A stretch of DNA of 64,000 bases from Alentia gelatinosa. Its lineage: Eukaryota > Annelida > Polychaeta > Phyllodocida > Polynoidae. The translations under genes and the position numbers were made by a program. The first letter of the stretch is position 1, and each line of letters opens with the position of its first letter. Positions 30,896 through 42,862 of the stretch are shown here, piece by piece. Below the pieces are notes generated by a model. The model was not told the origin of the DNA. It saw only the letters and a list, made by a program, of their open reading frames with translations, and searched no databases. The DNA lies in contig OX465580.1 of NCBI GenBank assembly GCA_950022655.1, positions 122,247,016 to 122,311,015 on the forward strand. Reading direction: 5' to 3'.

Positions 30896-31960
30896 AAATG
30901 TATTAATCGGCCACGTCATCGTCCGAAAAACTCGAAATATTCCACTACTGGGCATGATTAGTTGTAATGTACCTGAATCAGCCTTTTCTATTTCGAGTTT
31001 GATTGTTCTGCAAAAATAAAACTGTCATCGCATTGAGGTCTCACCACAGTAGACTATATAGTGGTATTTCGTTAACAGACGGTGTTAATATGAAGGTACG
31101 GTTGGCTAATATGGTTCTACCTAATACCCATCCAATACGGAGTCTCCATACTAAGCCTATGGAGCCTACCGATTGCTACCTAGTACGTTCCGGAATATGC
31201 CATTTTCGGCCACCTGACGGACATTATAGGAACTCTTTTATATAAACAATGCATGGCGCCTGCGTCAAATTTCTATTCTATTTACAAGATCTTTTTCCCA
31301 ATAATTAGTCGAAAAGGGAGTAATAAATACAACATTACCATGATTTTGATCTGTGGGGCCGCATTCTCCTTGTAGTTGACACTACGCAATACTCCTAACT
31401 ATCTGAGTATTACAGCACGTCCACAACGTGGAGAATACGGCCATTCAGATCAAAATCATGGTATGAGCAGTCCGCCAACCTTAATTGTATTTCTGCATAG
31501 TTAATCAACTAAATTGTAGTCACTTTGCCGTGAGACAATTTCTGATTGGGATTCACATTTTCCGCAGGCATATTAGGTATGGCATAATAGGGATTCCTGC
31601 CATAAGGAAGATAGAGAAGCTTCTTCCTGATGCTTATAGCACAGTTATTAGATATAGCATGAAAGCTGCCCAGAAGGTATACAGAAAAGGCAGTGGTATC
31701 AGCAGTAAGGTGTTTTCTCATCAAAGTAAGAGGGCTTTTTCATCTTAGCCTCTGTGATTCTCTAGGATACTGCCTTATTCCATCACGCCATAAAGTATTG
31801 AATTTCAACATATCTATGCCATTAATAAGGATTTGCCGCAGGAGTATGATGCATAGAAATGGTACTATAGATAGATACTCATTGTTTAATTATGTATATT
31901 TAAGAATAAAGATAAACGTTCCCCGTCATACTCCGGAGATGCACTTACGCATTATTGTAT
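30896..31960. other. No gene seen; contains one hairpin element
   Basis: The only clear structure is the hairpin at 31336-31463. Short ORFs here have no family resemblance. Confidence 0.4.
31336..31463. mobile_element. Hairpin element, 128 bp
   Basis: TACCATGATTTTGATCTG and GGCCGCATTCTCC pair with GGAGAATACGGCC and CAGATCAAAATCATGGTA. The layout (outer stem, GGCCG or CGGCC, then inner GCATnCTCC) resembles the hairpin elements at 18.2 and 23.2 kb although the outer stem sequence differs. Confidence 0.6.
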
Positions 31961-31962
31961 TT

Positions 31963-32335
31963 CTATAGGGGACAGAGCCATTGTTAGTTCACGAAGCAGT
32001 CACCAGGTGGTCGGGGGACAAACCTTTATTCTGGCTCTTTGTTCTTACAAAATTCAACTGCCTTTCAATATTTTACTATGGTTCCCTTGACTCTCTACAC
32101 CCATTCCAAAGTAGGATGACATAATAACCAAACCCAAGACATGATATTTTCCATATGGAACACTTTATATAAATATGTGAGCAAGGCTAAAGTTGTAACA
32201 TTTCCCAATTATCACTCACTTCTTTTCCACCTCCTTTAGTGAAGAACACCTACTTGTTCACCTCCAATAGTGAAGAACACCTACTCGGGGGGCGTCATGG
32301 CGGCGCCCATGAATCATAGGCTATATGCCCTATAG
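31963..32335 (+). mobile_element. CTATAGGG-ended MITE, copy 1 (inverse copy at 59262-59635)
   Basis: The left end is CTATAGGGGACAGAGCC and the right end is GGCTATATGCCCTATAG, giving an 8-9 base terminal inverted repeat. The interior contains a tandem duplication of a unit reading AGTGAAGAACACCTACT. The whole unit recurs in reverse at 59262-59635 with high similarity. Confidence 0.6.
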
Positions 32336-32339
32336 ATAG

Positions 32340-33120
32340 CGCTTTGGGTTAAGAAGTAATCCAGCCACTGCCCCTTGTGCATTGATTGCAGTTGGCGACT
32401 AATCCCGTCAAGTCCAACAGGTTCTCATCAGCTAGACAGTTACCCCACCAGTCCGTCAAAAGCAGTCAGAGTAACTCCAGCGTCCTTCTAATTGGATTTT
32501 CAAGTGGAAAGCTAATGGAAATGTCTAATCTCAGGCCTGACAATAGATGTGGCAATACTTCATGGAGAAAGGTTCTCTGAATTGAGGAGCAAAACATTTT
32601 TCATCTATAGATTACTTGCAAAAGATAAACCCTAATACATGTGAGAAATAGGATTCCATCTTCTCTCAGATTACGAGTTGAGTGCTATTTCTGCACCGGA
32701 CATATTGGTATAGGTGTGTGCTCATGCAAAAGAAATACCATACTAATACCATACTAATAGAAACACCAACCTTCATTGCCTAAACTACCAAATCAATGGT
32801 GGCTGTGCCCATTCCCAGGATATCACCGTTGTGATGTATTCAGTCATTATTATAGAGTTATGTATAGAGGTGGTGGAATGGACCAAAGATTTCTAAATAT
32901 ATACAGAACTCCCTTTTAAAAAAAAAATACTTTTCGGACTAATTGGTGACACTCTTCCAACTACCGATCCAACAACCAACAAATATCAAATTCAAGACAA
33001 GGTTTAACAGAATAGAAATCGTGGCTTACTTCAGTTTTTGTTTTGGCAAACTACTTTTTAATTATCATCAGGTCATGTAATTCTGATTAATTAAAGTGTC
33101 AGTCTCTCTTAATTTATTAA
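32340..33120. other. No gene seen
   Basis: AT-rich sequence with short chance ORFs. I found no repeat or coding signal. Confidence 0.4.
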
Positions 33121-33632
33121 TTTGAATATTTCCAAGGGGCCATCCATAGAATACATATATACGCTCTGAGGGGGGTTGGGGGTAAAGAATTTTGGAAATT
33201 CTGTGTATGTTCCTTCTTTGTTCTATTGCATACAACTATAGGAGGAGGGATGGGAGGGGGGTCTCAAATTTCAGAAATTCTGCATGCATACTTAATGAAT
33301 GGCCCCCCCTACATAAAAGAGTTCTCGAGACCCTCAATAACAAGATTGATGTTATGTGCATATTGAAGGGTCATTCATATAATATATTTCATACAGCTTT
33401 GCACCTTCATATTTACGGGTCTGAATCATTATAGAAATACGGTTTATTACAGTTAACATTTGTGGTTTGAAATATATTACAGGTTTGAACTGCTATCAAA
33501 ATACAGTTTAGTACAGTAAGAATTGATGGTCAAAAATATATAACAGTCACCTGTACACTTTATGTTATATCCCTGGCACACAAGTTGCCAGGGAAATACC
33601 GTAAAATTGAGGGCAATTCTTTTACAGTGTAG
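33121..33632 (+). mobile_element. ACAGTGTAG-ended dispersed repeat, copy 1
   Basis: It matches 57322-57808 in the same orientation over about 500 bases, including TTCCTTCTTTGTTCTATTGC, CATACAGCTTTGCACC and the palindromic CCCTGGCA...TTGCCAGGG. It ends ACAGTGTAG. The second copy is longer on its left side and has the matching terminus TACACTGTA, so copy 1 is probably 5' truncated. Confidence 0.6.
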
Positions 33633-33660
33633 GGTAAGGGTGTATCGCTGCAGTGGACCA

Positions 33661-34077
33661 GGGACCTGTTTTACTAGTTTCGTGATATGTCTAGGTAGCG
33701 TCTAGATGGTGTGTCCGGTATCATAAGAACTAGACATTAGACGTTGTTTTGTCCGTTCTTGTTTGAACTATTGGTGCCCCTTTTCATATCTGTCCAACAC
33801 CTTTGTCACGAAACTAGTGAAACAGGTCCATCACGTGTAGATTTGTCTAATTTTTATGTTTGGGGTCTGTCTTTACCTAAGGGCACGAAACTAGACAACC
33901 CCAATGCCTGTATGGTGTCACAGACATGTCACGAAACTAGTGAAACAGGTCCCATGATGTGTAGATTTGTCAAATTTTTATGTTTGGGGTCTGTCTTTAC
34001 CTAAGGGCACGAAACTAGACAACCCCAATGTTTGTATGGTGTCGCAGACATGTCACGAGAATAATGAAGCAGGTCCC
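33661..34077. mobile_element. GGGACCTGTTTCACTAG MITE, copy B, with internal partial tandem units
   Basis: It starts GGGACCTGTTTTACTAG and ends AGCAGGTCCC. Two further terminus sequences (ACTAGTGAAACAGGTCC) are inside at about 33808-33824 and 33926-33943. The interval of about 120 bases between them (GTGTAGATTTGTC...TTTATGTTTGGGGTCTG) is present twice in tandem. Confidence 0.65.
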
Positions 34078-34175
34078 AGGTGTTCTGACGTAGCTAACGA
34101 CACGACTCCACGACTGATAAAGGAGAAGTCAGCAGTTTCAGCCTGCATACCCGTCGCACGAGGTTAATATTACTG

Positions 34176-34325
34176 ACCAGGGGCCCATTTGATAGTCTAG
34201 GATCGTATGGAGACCCTTTTCTGTACCTCGTACAAGGGTTATCGTTCAATAGTATTTGAGTCTGTTCTCTAAGACAGTATTAGCTGTCCATAAGGTCAAG
34301 TGTTGAATAAAATAAGTTGCAGTAG
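34176..34325 (+). repeat. Dispersed repeat, copy of 17699-17855
   Basis: It shares GATAGTCTAGGATCG, CTGTACCTCGTAC, GGGTTATC, CTAAGACAGT and GTTGAATAAA with the first copy, same order and orientation, with noticeable divergence. Confidence 0.45.
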
Positions 34326-34641
34326 GTTGACTCGTTTGCTGGCTATGTTTAAGAATTACTAGCCGCTATTGTTAATTCCATAACTATAAATGGAAAAGGT
34401 CACTTTTCTCCGTTCCCCCAGTCGCCATTTCTATACCGATGACCCACCTATACTCGTTAATCCTAGTCTTCTTCTTTATCCTACCCCTAATATAAAATCC
34501 CAGAGGCTTAACATTGAGTTTCCGTATGCCACGCTTACTGGCATACAGAGTTTTATATGCTACTAGTGGCATACAGAATTATTATCATGTAATATTCCAA
34601 AATCGAGGAGACAGGGTACAATAAAATCAAAACCTGATTCC

Positions 34642-34770
34642 TTTTAATCTTGGCCACCGCATTCCACTCCTTGAGTTATGGCTCCGGACTTCACTCGGCT
34701 TCGCCTCGTGAAATCACTATGCCAAACCTCAGTCGTGGCATTCGGTGGCCAAGGTTAAAACCCATCAAAT
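34642..34770. mobile_element. Hairpin element, 129 bp
   Basis: TTTTAATCTTGGCCACCGCATTCCAC pairs as a stem with GTGGCATTCGGTGGCCAAGGTTAAAA (26 bases, few mismatches). The loop includes CTCGGCTTCGCCTCG, a second small stem. Confidence 0.6.
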
Positions 34771-36440
34771 ATTACGATAATCCTTCTTTTCATATAGCCA
34801 TTTTCCACCGCACTAAGCATTCCGTCGAAATACCATCCCTTCCTGCCATGTATTCCATCTATAGTTCCTAATCCATTTCGGACTCCTTCCTCCATTTCCT
34901 TCCCCTGCCTTTTCTTCCAGTCCCCTTTTCTTCCCTATTTCTTTATGAAAAGTGGAGGTTATTTTTTATGTATCCACCCCACCTATATGTTGGATGATAT
35001 TTGGGCTGTGTTTACACAGAAATTAGATATGAAAAAACTCCAAGTTTCGTCCTGTGTTATTTACTCTTGATCCTCGCTCCATCCTCGCAAATTCTCGCAA
35101 ATCCTCGCTCCTTCCTCGCACTTAATTAAGCATTCTTTCTCTCATTTTCGCCCACGTTTTAGAGATGCCTGTTCCACTATAACCTAAAGCAAACTCTGCT
35201 GTTAGGTTTATTATTTGAGTTTCCTCTAGAAAGGGCTACTTCATCAACTTACCTTAGCTTCCCCTCCATTACCCTTCCTCGTGTTTTCCGTCTCTTTCTA
35301 TCCCTATTTTGTTTACCTCTCCCTTTTTCTTTACTTTCAGCTTCACCCTTTTTTCCCAGAAACCTTTCGCCGCTCCATTAGACTTGGGGATCTGACCATA
35401 TCACTCAGACAGGCTCAATCTTAAAAGAGATTCTATTGATTCGAGGTTTATCTAGCCGGTCCCATCCTAGCCCCACACCCTCTGGAAATGTGTAATACGT
35501 CCGCATGAGATGCCAATATTAAAAGGAAAATCAAGAAGCCGTTGCCTGGTAGTGCTTTGCCGGCAGAGATGGTCAGCTCTGGGGAGGGTGATAAGTGGTT
35601 GGAGGCAGGGGACTCGGAGCTTCCCCAAAGTGTTGTTGATCAATGATTATTGGCGTTACCCCTCACGGTTAGTCCACACACTGGAGGCTGACTTGTGAGG
35701 ATGTGTCTGGTAGAGGATCACCGATTTCACACCCAGTCACGCTCACTAAATAATCAGCAAAATTAAACAAGTATATTTAATTGATTTTTGAATGGGTCTA
35801 AGGAAGCTCTTATCACAACGCATGTGTCATACCAGGAGCTGGAAATACAGACTTTATTTATCTACAGAGACTATCTATTTTTATATTGAACTTTGAGGTG
35901 TATCCTCAAGCCAAACTAAGGATTGGTTAGTATATGGAGTTAAATTAGGGTTACACAAAATGGACTGAGTTTTGTGTGTACTGACCAATCTCTTCAGTGT
36001 ACAGAGGAAATGTTTCTCTAGATTTGTTTGGTAATTTATTGCTAAAATTGGTTAGCATTGTAGAGATTGGAAATTCATAATCGAGTTTGATTCTATACTT
36101 TGAACTGTAAGGGCAGATCATACCGGCGGTTAGCCGATGTCCTTACAGTATAAATAACGAAAATAAAAAAATAAAAAAATAAAAAGAACATGCGCACGGC
36201 AGAGGCCTGAACCTATGCCAAGAATTTCACATGGGAAGGTTTGATACCATCTATTTCAAAATGGTTGTTATCAAACCATATAAACTCAAAGTAAACAGCA
36301 TTCTGTTCAAGCATATGTATAGGTTATGTATTCATCATATAACCCACATATCCCTTTTGACATCTTTTAGGTGAATGGGACAATGTCACACCTCAGAGTG
36401 TAGTACATTACCTGCCATTGAGGGAACCTTGTTAAGCTTT
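34770..36440. other. No gene seen
   Basis: A pyrimidine-rich stretch at 34860-35380 and A-rich words (ATAAAAAAATAAAAAAAT) at 36155-36185 are the only features. Short ORFs are not supported. Confidence 0.4.
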
Positions 36441-36442
36441 AA

Positions 36443-36690
36443 CCCCTTTCCTGGAGCAGCCAAACCCTAGACACAGCATTGCACTGCAGGTAGTGCCTGC
36501 AGTATCCACCTGCTACTGCAGTCATTTTAGAAACAGCAAAGGTGATTACAGTATTAAACCACTATAACTGATGGTTTTCAAATCATTCGTCCACAAAGTC
36601 ATTAGGTTACAAAAAACAATGTCGGTATTTATAAAATTTTGAATATAATTATCAATGAAGCCTGGAGGCATCATGTTGCAATTCAGCTGG
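36443..36690 (-). mobile_element. Truncated copy of the TTAA/CCCTTT MITE
   Basis: TTAA at 36439-36442 is followed by CCCCTTTCCTGGAGCAGCC, then GCATTGCACTGCAGGTAGTGCCTGC and CCTGGAGGCATCATGTTGC. These match, in inverse orientation, the element at 44485-44831. The far terminus is not recognisable. Confidence 0.45.
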
Positions 36691-38480
36691 GAACGTCTAC
36701 AGGCCCCTTGCTATGGTTAAAAAGTTGAAACATCTCTGTTAGTCTTGCCATCACATATATTAGTGTCCGTGGTGGGAAATGCATCGTTACTGTATAAATG
36801 CTGGGAACATGTTTGGCTTCAGACCACCTGGGGTACCTCCAATCAGAGGTCATGGGGGTTATAGATATATGTGCCTCCAGATATGGACCTGGAGGAACTC
36901 AAAGTGCTGAGACTAGAGAGGCTTTGGCCCATCAGGAGGTGTCTAATGAGGTTTCCTCAGCGACTACCGCTTCCTCCCTCGGAAATTTCCCGGATTAAGG
37001 AGGAAGCCCGGCAGCTGGTGTATGGCTGCTCAGTAGGAAGGGTGCTGATAGCACCCAGGTGGACCGTAGGATTTGGCAACTGCATCCATGGGGCTATTGT
37101 GTCAGATCTGCTAGAGTGATACCAAAGGAATATCATGGTGACACATATATAGAGGAAGTAAACAAGGTCATGTCATGATGTAACAAGGATATGGAGTTGA
37201 GAGCGAACTTTGTTAACTCTCTGCCATGGAACAAACGGATGATGGGGTTCCGATCAAACAAGGCATGCTTTACCCACCACCGGTCAGTGAAACTATAAAG
37301 AGCTCCAGGAGCCATACTTTAGTGGCCAGTCGAGATTCGGCAGCCACAGGGAGGCTCATTCTACCTGCCTGATCAGTTCTAGTGGCCAGTTTCTCTAAAA
37401 AACTAGAAGTAGACAAGGTTTGACTCCAGGGATAGCAGATCCCTGGAGCCCAGGATTATAGTTGCACAGAACATGTGGTAATGTCAGACCTACCTGTTTG
37501 TCAACAGGTATTAGTATCCTGTCCTGGGTCTAGTGGTTTTCAGATCACTAGCCCAATAAGAAGGCACATCTAATCTGCCAACTGTCAGTTTATGATCCTG
37601 TAAGGGGGTTGTATAGGTTCCCTATGGGTACAGTGGGTTGAGCCTTGAGTGTCAGGCATTTACCCAGAGGCCATCCTTGGGGCTCTCAGATTCTTCCAGC
37701 ACATAGGCTGGCTGTTGGACTAGGTGGCAGATGTCTCTGCTGGCCCACCCAGCTGTGGCAGTTCCAGGTGGGAAGTGAAAAAATGGTGGTTATCAAAGGG
37801 CATGAAGAGGCCATGGTGAAGGACCAGATCAAAGAGAAGTGCCCCTGTCCTCCCCAGGGAGAATTATTGGAGCCCCTCATAGGTTGGCAGGTGGCTGTCC
37901 CAGGAATCTTCTTCCCAAAACTGCCAGGTAAAGGATTTCCATAAGTCAAATGATTGAAGTTCTAGATATGTCCATAGTTCATTGATATCGCTATAGAAAA
38001 CCAGATTCTGGCACTAGTTGTCTATGACTATACAGTTTATCATTGGATTTGGGTAAAAAATGTAAACTTGTGTCATTCCCACGGAAACAGAATTTGCACA
38101 TAGAATGTCCATTAGAGCAAATGGAATATAAAAATTGTAGAATTCAACCCATTTACACATGAATAACTACATTTTAGTGTGTTAACAGCCCAAACTCAAT
38201 TTTGGCTCGCGATATCCTGGTCCAATACACTCGGTTTTTATGTAATAGGTATCACAAACATCACCTGTTCTCTCTAATTTGTATTTCGAAAGGAGTTTCC
38301 CTCTATACTTATACAGGTTTGAATGATCTCATTTACAGGATGCAAACAATTCATTAGCTAAAAAAATCTAAAGCACTCCATATCCATATGTATACTTCTG
38401 AGGTAGGAGGATAAACTTCATATATATGAAACAAAGCTCAGAATATATTTAATGTTAAAACCTACTTAATGATTTAATAG
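36690..38480. other. Unidentified, moderately GC-rich region with broken ORFs
   Basis: Between 36798 and 37944 base composition and purine-rich codon-like texture suggest decayed coding sequence (for example the frame 36871-37119, MDLEELKVLRLERLWPI...). No continuous frame or recognised domain is present. It may be a retroelement relic. Confidence 0.3.
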
Positions 38481-38489
38481 CCCGACCCC

Positions 38490-38490
<1 letters not shown>

Positions 38491-38576
<86 letters not shown>

Positions 38577-38640
38577 TCATATTTATATATATTCATATTT
38601 ATATATTATATATATATATATATATTCATATATATTCATA
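38491..38640. repeat. (TA)n microsatellite
   Basis: Nearly pure TA dinucleotides with occasional G or CAT interruptions; the right part changes to ATATTCATAT units up to about 38665. Confidence 0.9.
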
Positions 38641-39429
38641 TATATTCATTTATGTACATATATGTGTGTGGGAACTGAATGTATATATTATGAATATCCC
38701 TATCCGTCAGTTAATTTGTCAGTATCAGGATCTCCTTGGCAGGTGTACCAGATATATATTTCCCCATTATGATTGTGAAGTAAGGTAAGGATAGAAGTAG
38801 GAAAACGTAGACAAGAAACTGATATGGATGATAGATAGAAGAATGAGAAGACTTCCAATATCAGAAAACTCAACTTGAGTGAGGTTCGTATAAAAAAGAA
38901 GCACCTTTGTTCGTCCACTGCTGCCATGACAAGTAGAGGAGCACCGTCTCAGCTTTCTGTCCAACTGATGGCCAACTGTGGAGCGGGTGGAATTATTTAT
39001 TACCTATTCCTTATAGATATATGGCGTCTGGGAAAGTACCGCTGCAAGGAAGAAAGGTATTGCTAGTTTTAAGAAGACGATCAAGGCAAAGATCCATGTA
39101 ATACAAAAATACCAATTTATTCGTCCTATATCGACCTTTTAATACATCATTGAATCTGGACAAGCAATTGCGCAAATTAATTAAACTAGTTAGTCATAAG
39201 GTTTTAAATTACAGAAAATCAAATATATACTGACAACAATAGTCGCTATAAAGTTCTAATCAAAATTTAGATAATATGTAAAGACGATAAAATAGGGTCC
39301 TAAGAGTATATCTGAACGACCTTACCACACTCTCGGAGAGTGGAAAAGAGCTAACTTAAACCTTTAGAATGCAGTAGATAACATGTTCTAGACAGTAGCA
39401 ATAGCAATGATAGTACATCTACTGTATTG

Positions 39430-39612
39430 AAATCTTGGTTGAAGTATAAATCTGATAGACCAACGTGTGAATTTCTGGGAAAATCTCTCAAGTATGGAGG
39501 AGAAAAGGCTTGGAACACCCTACCAGAAGTGATTAAAAAAATGTATCATTTACCCCAGTGATTGTTTTTTGTTAAAAGCCTTTTTGTGTCCCTTAATGTT
39601 AAAAAAAAAAGA
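39430..39612 (+). pseudogene. LINE 3' end fragment with poly-A
   Basis: The frame at about 39487-39560 reads KSLKYGGEKAWNTLPEVIKK, a typical C-terminal word of non-LTR retrotransposon polyproteins (…AKxWNxLP…). It is followed after about 40 bases by an A-run at 39600-39610. Everything upstream is lost or unrecognisable, as expected for 5'-truncated copies. Confidence 0.5.
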
Positions 39613-40429
39613 ATAGACAGAATCATCTGCATTTTGTCATTTTCACAAGCCTTCTGTCACCTTCTGCTACAACAATGCGAGAGTGCTTCTTATTGCTGCT
39701 CGTGTAACTGTACCTAATAGCATTCCTATTCCGTAACATACACGCCCATATGCAAATTCGCACAATCGCGGTTTTCTTGTACAATTGTACCTACATAGTA
39801 TTCACAAAGGGCAATCCTGTTATAGCAATGTCCCCCTCCTTAATGTAATGTAGGCAGACTTAAATTCCGGAACATCGAACCGTGCACTTCGCTTAAGGAA
39901 ACATTAAAGTGACCTTTCTATAGACAGCATCAAAATGATCAGATACACTGGCGCGCAGTCGAACATAATTTCCTGATTAAGAAGATCCAACGAGTTTAGA
40001 CATTCTCCATTAGTATACGGTGAGCTTCCACATTTAGGACATGTTTACAAAAGGGCTACTTTCATACAACAACTACCACTTCCATACAGAAAGCATGCAG
40101 GAGTAATACGTAATTTACGTATGCTATGATCTTACAATCTGGTCATTTCTACTCAATATACAGTATCCTCGATTAGATCTTATGATGGATCCTGGCAATC
40201 ATCTGATCATATATATTACTTGCGCTAGGATCATTTGACTACCTCCAGTCTCCATCCACGTTTATTTGCCAGGCTATTTTTACGCTTGTTATCTGAAAAT
40301 GTGTGTATAGGGGATTCTGATTAAAGCTTTATATTTATTTATCTATTTAGTGCTGCTTCAGAAAATATATACGTTGCCTAAAGGTAAGAGGTAACATATA
40401 GGCCTACAATGTACATGTACTTCAAAAGA

Positions 40430-40568
40430 ATTGTCCCTTCACTTTCTGCGTGCTACTCACTGTGATACTGGGGAAGGAGCAGGGTGCCAGTGTCTCAGAG
40501 TCTTAGAAGCGTGCCCATCTGACCAAGACCAATCACTCAAGAAAGAACTGAAATACCTGATTGACTTA
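40430..40568 (-). repeat. Part of a dispersed repeat interrupted by the foldback element (3' half)
   Basis: The reverse complement matches unit 1 of the tandem repeat at 53650-54038 (TGAGTGATTGGTC, GGGCACGC, CACAGTGA, GTGAAGGG). The other half continues at 42122-42301 on the far side of the foldback. Confidence 0.6.
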
Positions 40569-42121
40569 TAGTAGAGGAGCAAATGGCCTAAAAATGGGTA
40601 AAATTGACCCCCGAAAGTCTACTGGCTAAAACTTGCCATATTAGTCAATTATGACCTCAGGAATCTGAATCTGATACTCGTTTGTTTCAAAAAGTGTAGC
40701 ATCATACTCGTTTCCATGGTAATAGAAGGAAAACAAAATTTAATACATACTGACACATAATACATACTTTTATAAGAAAAGGTGAATAAATGCATTTTTT
40801 CTGTCGGTAAAATTTATCATTCTTTGACCAAAAGTGTACAGTATGGAAATATGCCCTTTTCTGTTTTCTTGGAAGAACTGTTGCCATGGTAACATTCCAA
40901 TTTGTGGGGGAACCCCCATTTTTGGATTTCTCATGGTTATTAAAGTTGGATAAAAAGAATAATTTTATGAATGACACATACAAATTGATAAATTTAGCAA
41001 TACCACACAGCAGTGATAGGTACCACCATTTTTGGAAGCCATTCAATTGTTCCCATGGCAACCATAACAAGGTTTTTTCTATGACCAAAGCAGCCAGATA
41101 ATGATACACTAACTGGACATTTGTATGGCAAATCTGCATGACATGGCAACTAGTAGAAGAGTATAGTCTCAAAAAGGCCATTAGAGCTGGCTACTGCAGT
41201 GTCTGTTTTGTGCTAAACTGGTTGCCATGGCAATCAAATTCTAAGGGAATGAAGAGAACAACTCCACATTATGTCCCAAATGTATACATCATGAAAATGA
41301 AATCTCATGAGTAGGTGTTTAGCTCCTATTTCTTACATCTATTATTCATATTTGCAGGAAATTGGTGGTTTCTAAGTAGATTATTATGCATTAAGGTTGT
41401 CATGGAAACAAAAGTGATGCTACATTCTTTTGGTCAAAAGAGTGGCAGAATCAGATTCCCCATGTAATGATTGACCAACATGGCACATTTCATTCAGTAG
41501 ACTCTCTAATGGCCTTTTTGAGACTATACTCTTCTACTAGTTGCCATGTCATGCAGATTTGCCATACAAATGTCCAGTTAGTGTATCATTATCTGGCTGC
41601 TTTGGTCATAGAAAAAACCTTGTTATGGTTGCCATGGGAACAATTGAATGGCTTCCAAAAATGGTGGTACCTATCACTGCTGTGTGGTATTGCTAAATTT
41701 ATCAATTTGTATGTGTCATTCATAAAATTATTCTTTTTATCCAACTTTAATAACCATGAGAAATCCAAAAATGGGGGTTCCCCCACAAATTGGAATGTTA
41801 CCATGGCAACAGTTCTTCCAAGAAAACAGAAAAGGGCATATTTCCATACTGTACACTTTTGGCCAAAGAATGATAAATTTTACCGACAGAAAAAATGCAT
41901 TTATTCACCTTTTCTTATAAAAGTATGTATTATGTGTCAGTATGTATTAAATTTTGTTTTCCTTCTATTACCATGGAAACGAGTATGATGCTACACTTTT
42001 TGAAACAAACGAGTATCAGATTCAGATTCCTGAGGTCATAATTGACTAATATGGCAAGTTTCAGCCAGTAGACTTTCGGGGGTCAATTTTACCCATTTTT
42101 AGGCCATTTGCTCCTCTACTA
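40569..42121. mobile_element. Foldback element with 619-bp near-perfect inverted arms, TTA target duplication
   Basis: Left arm 40569-41186 and right arm 41504-42121 are inverted copies that differ at very few positions; the spacer is 317 bp. The ends are TAGTAGAGGAGC...GCTCCTCTACTA. TTA precedes (40566-40568) and follows (42122-42124), a 3-base duplication of the kind made by PIF/Harbinger transposases. Deleting the element with one TTA restores alignment of the flanks to the repeat at 53.8 kb. The mirrored ORFs (40702-41181 - and 41467-41988 +, 159 shared residues) have no recognised domain. The interior near 41400 resembles another copy of the arm start, so the family has several related units. 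Confidence 0.75.
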
Positions 42122-42301
42122 TTACTGGTGCTTGATATATTTGGAACCTGAACTCAGGCACTTGAAGAAATGGCAAGTTGACTGGGTGCAAGGGTGATAC
42201 AAAAAAAGATCAATTGACTGAATGTAACCCAAACCTTTCAATTGTTATTCATTCATAATTGCACGCTAATTCATCAATGATGATCATACTATTTGCTCCT
42301 G
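42122..42301 (-). repeat. Part of a dispersed repeat interrupted by the foldback element (5' half)
   Basis: In reverse it reads CCAGGAGCAAATAGTATGAT and continues like the two tandem units at 53650 and 54039, down to TTGCCATTTC and CAAGCACCAGT. Confidence 0.6.
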
Positions 42302-42536
42302 GCATCTTGTTGCAATTCCTATGCAGACGTAATTATCATGTTGGTGCGCTGTCCATGCGCAACGCCACATACAGACATTACGCACAGGTAGATACACGTC
42401 AAATATACCGTCTAGACGTTCTACAGGACACGGGGGGGGGGGGGGGACGTGCGTGGACCTTCCCAGTATGCACTGCGCACCGACCATGTTATCAAGCGCG
42501 GCCGCACTGAGGCCAGTGACATACCTGGGACCTATT

Positions 42537-42862
42537 TCACTAGTTTCGTGACAATTTTAAGTGTTAGCCAGACACGAAAAGCGGCACCAACAAGCAAGAA
42601 CGGAGACCGTCCCAGCATCAGAGGAGTCTGACAACCAAGATGAAATTGTGAGCTGTCGTTTGCTCACCAAGTCACGTTCCATAATCCATGTCACATCTAT
42701 TGTGGCATGTTGTATCACAATGTCAATGTTGCGAACAGTGACAATATAGTGCCATTTATGCCAGCGCTACTTGTGTTGTCATGAAACAAGTCAAACCAAA
42801 TTTGTCTGTATGGTGTCACAGACGCCATCTAGACATGTCACGAAACTAGAGAAACAGGTCCC
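42537..42862. mobile_element. GGGACCTGTTTCACTAG MITE, copy C, with a foreign segment
   Basis: It starts GGGACCTATTTCACTAG and ends CTAGAGAAACAGGTCCC. The bases 42611-42675 match, in reverse, 45314-45378 at about 63 of 65 positions and are not seen in the other copies of this MITE. A reading frame through both ([19 protein letters not shown]) is conserved. Confidence 0.6.

Noticed and set aside
36798..37944. Possible retroelement polyprotein
   Set aside because: Texture looks coding but no frame continues and no catalytic or zinc motif was found, so it is reported only as an unidentified region.
38503..38772. ORFs of Ile-Tyr repeats
   Set aside because: Direct translation of a TA microsatellite; the same applies to 45306-45815.
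40702..41988. Two copies of the same 159-residue protein in opposite orientation
   Set aside because: They mirror each other only because of the foldback arms. The sequence has no known domain, and antisense ORFs (40886-41101, 41589-41804) are equally conserved.
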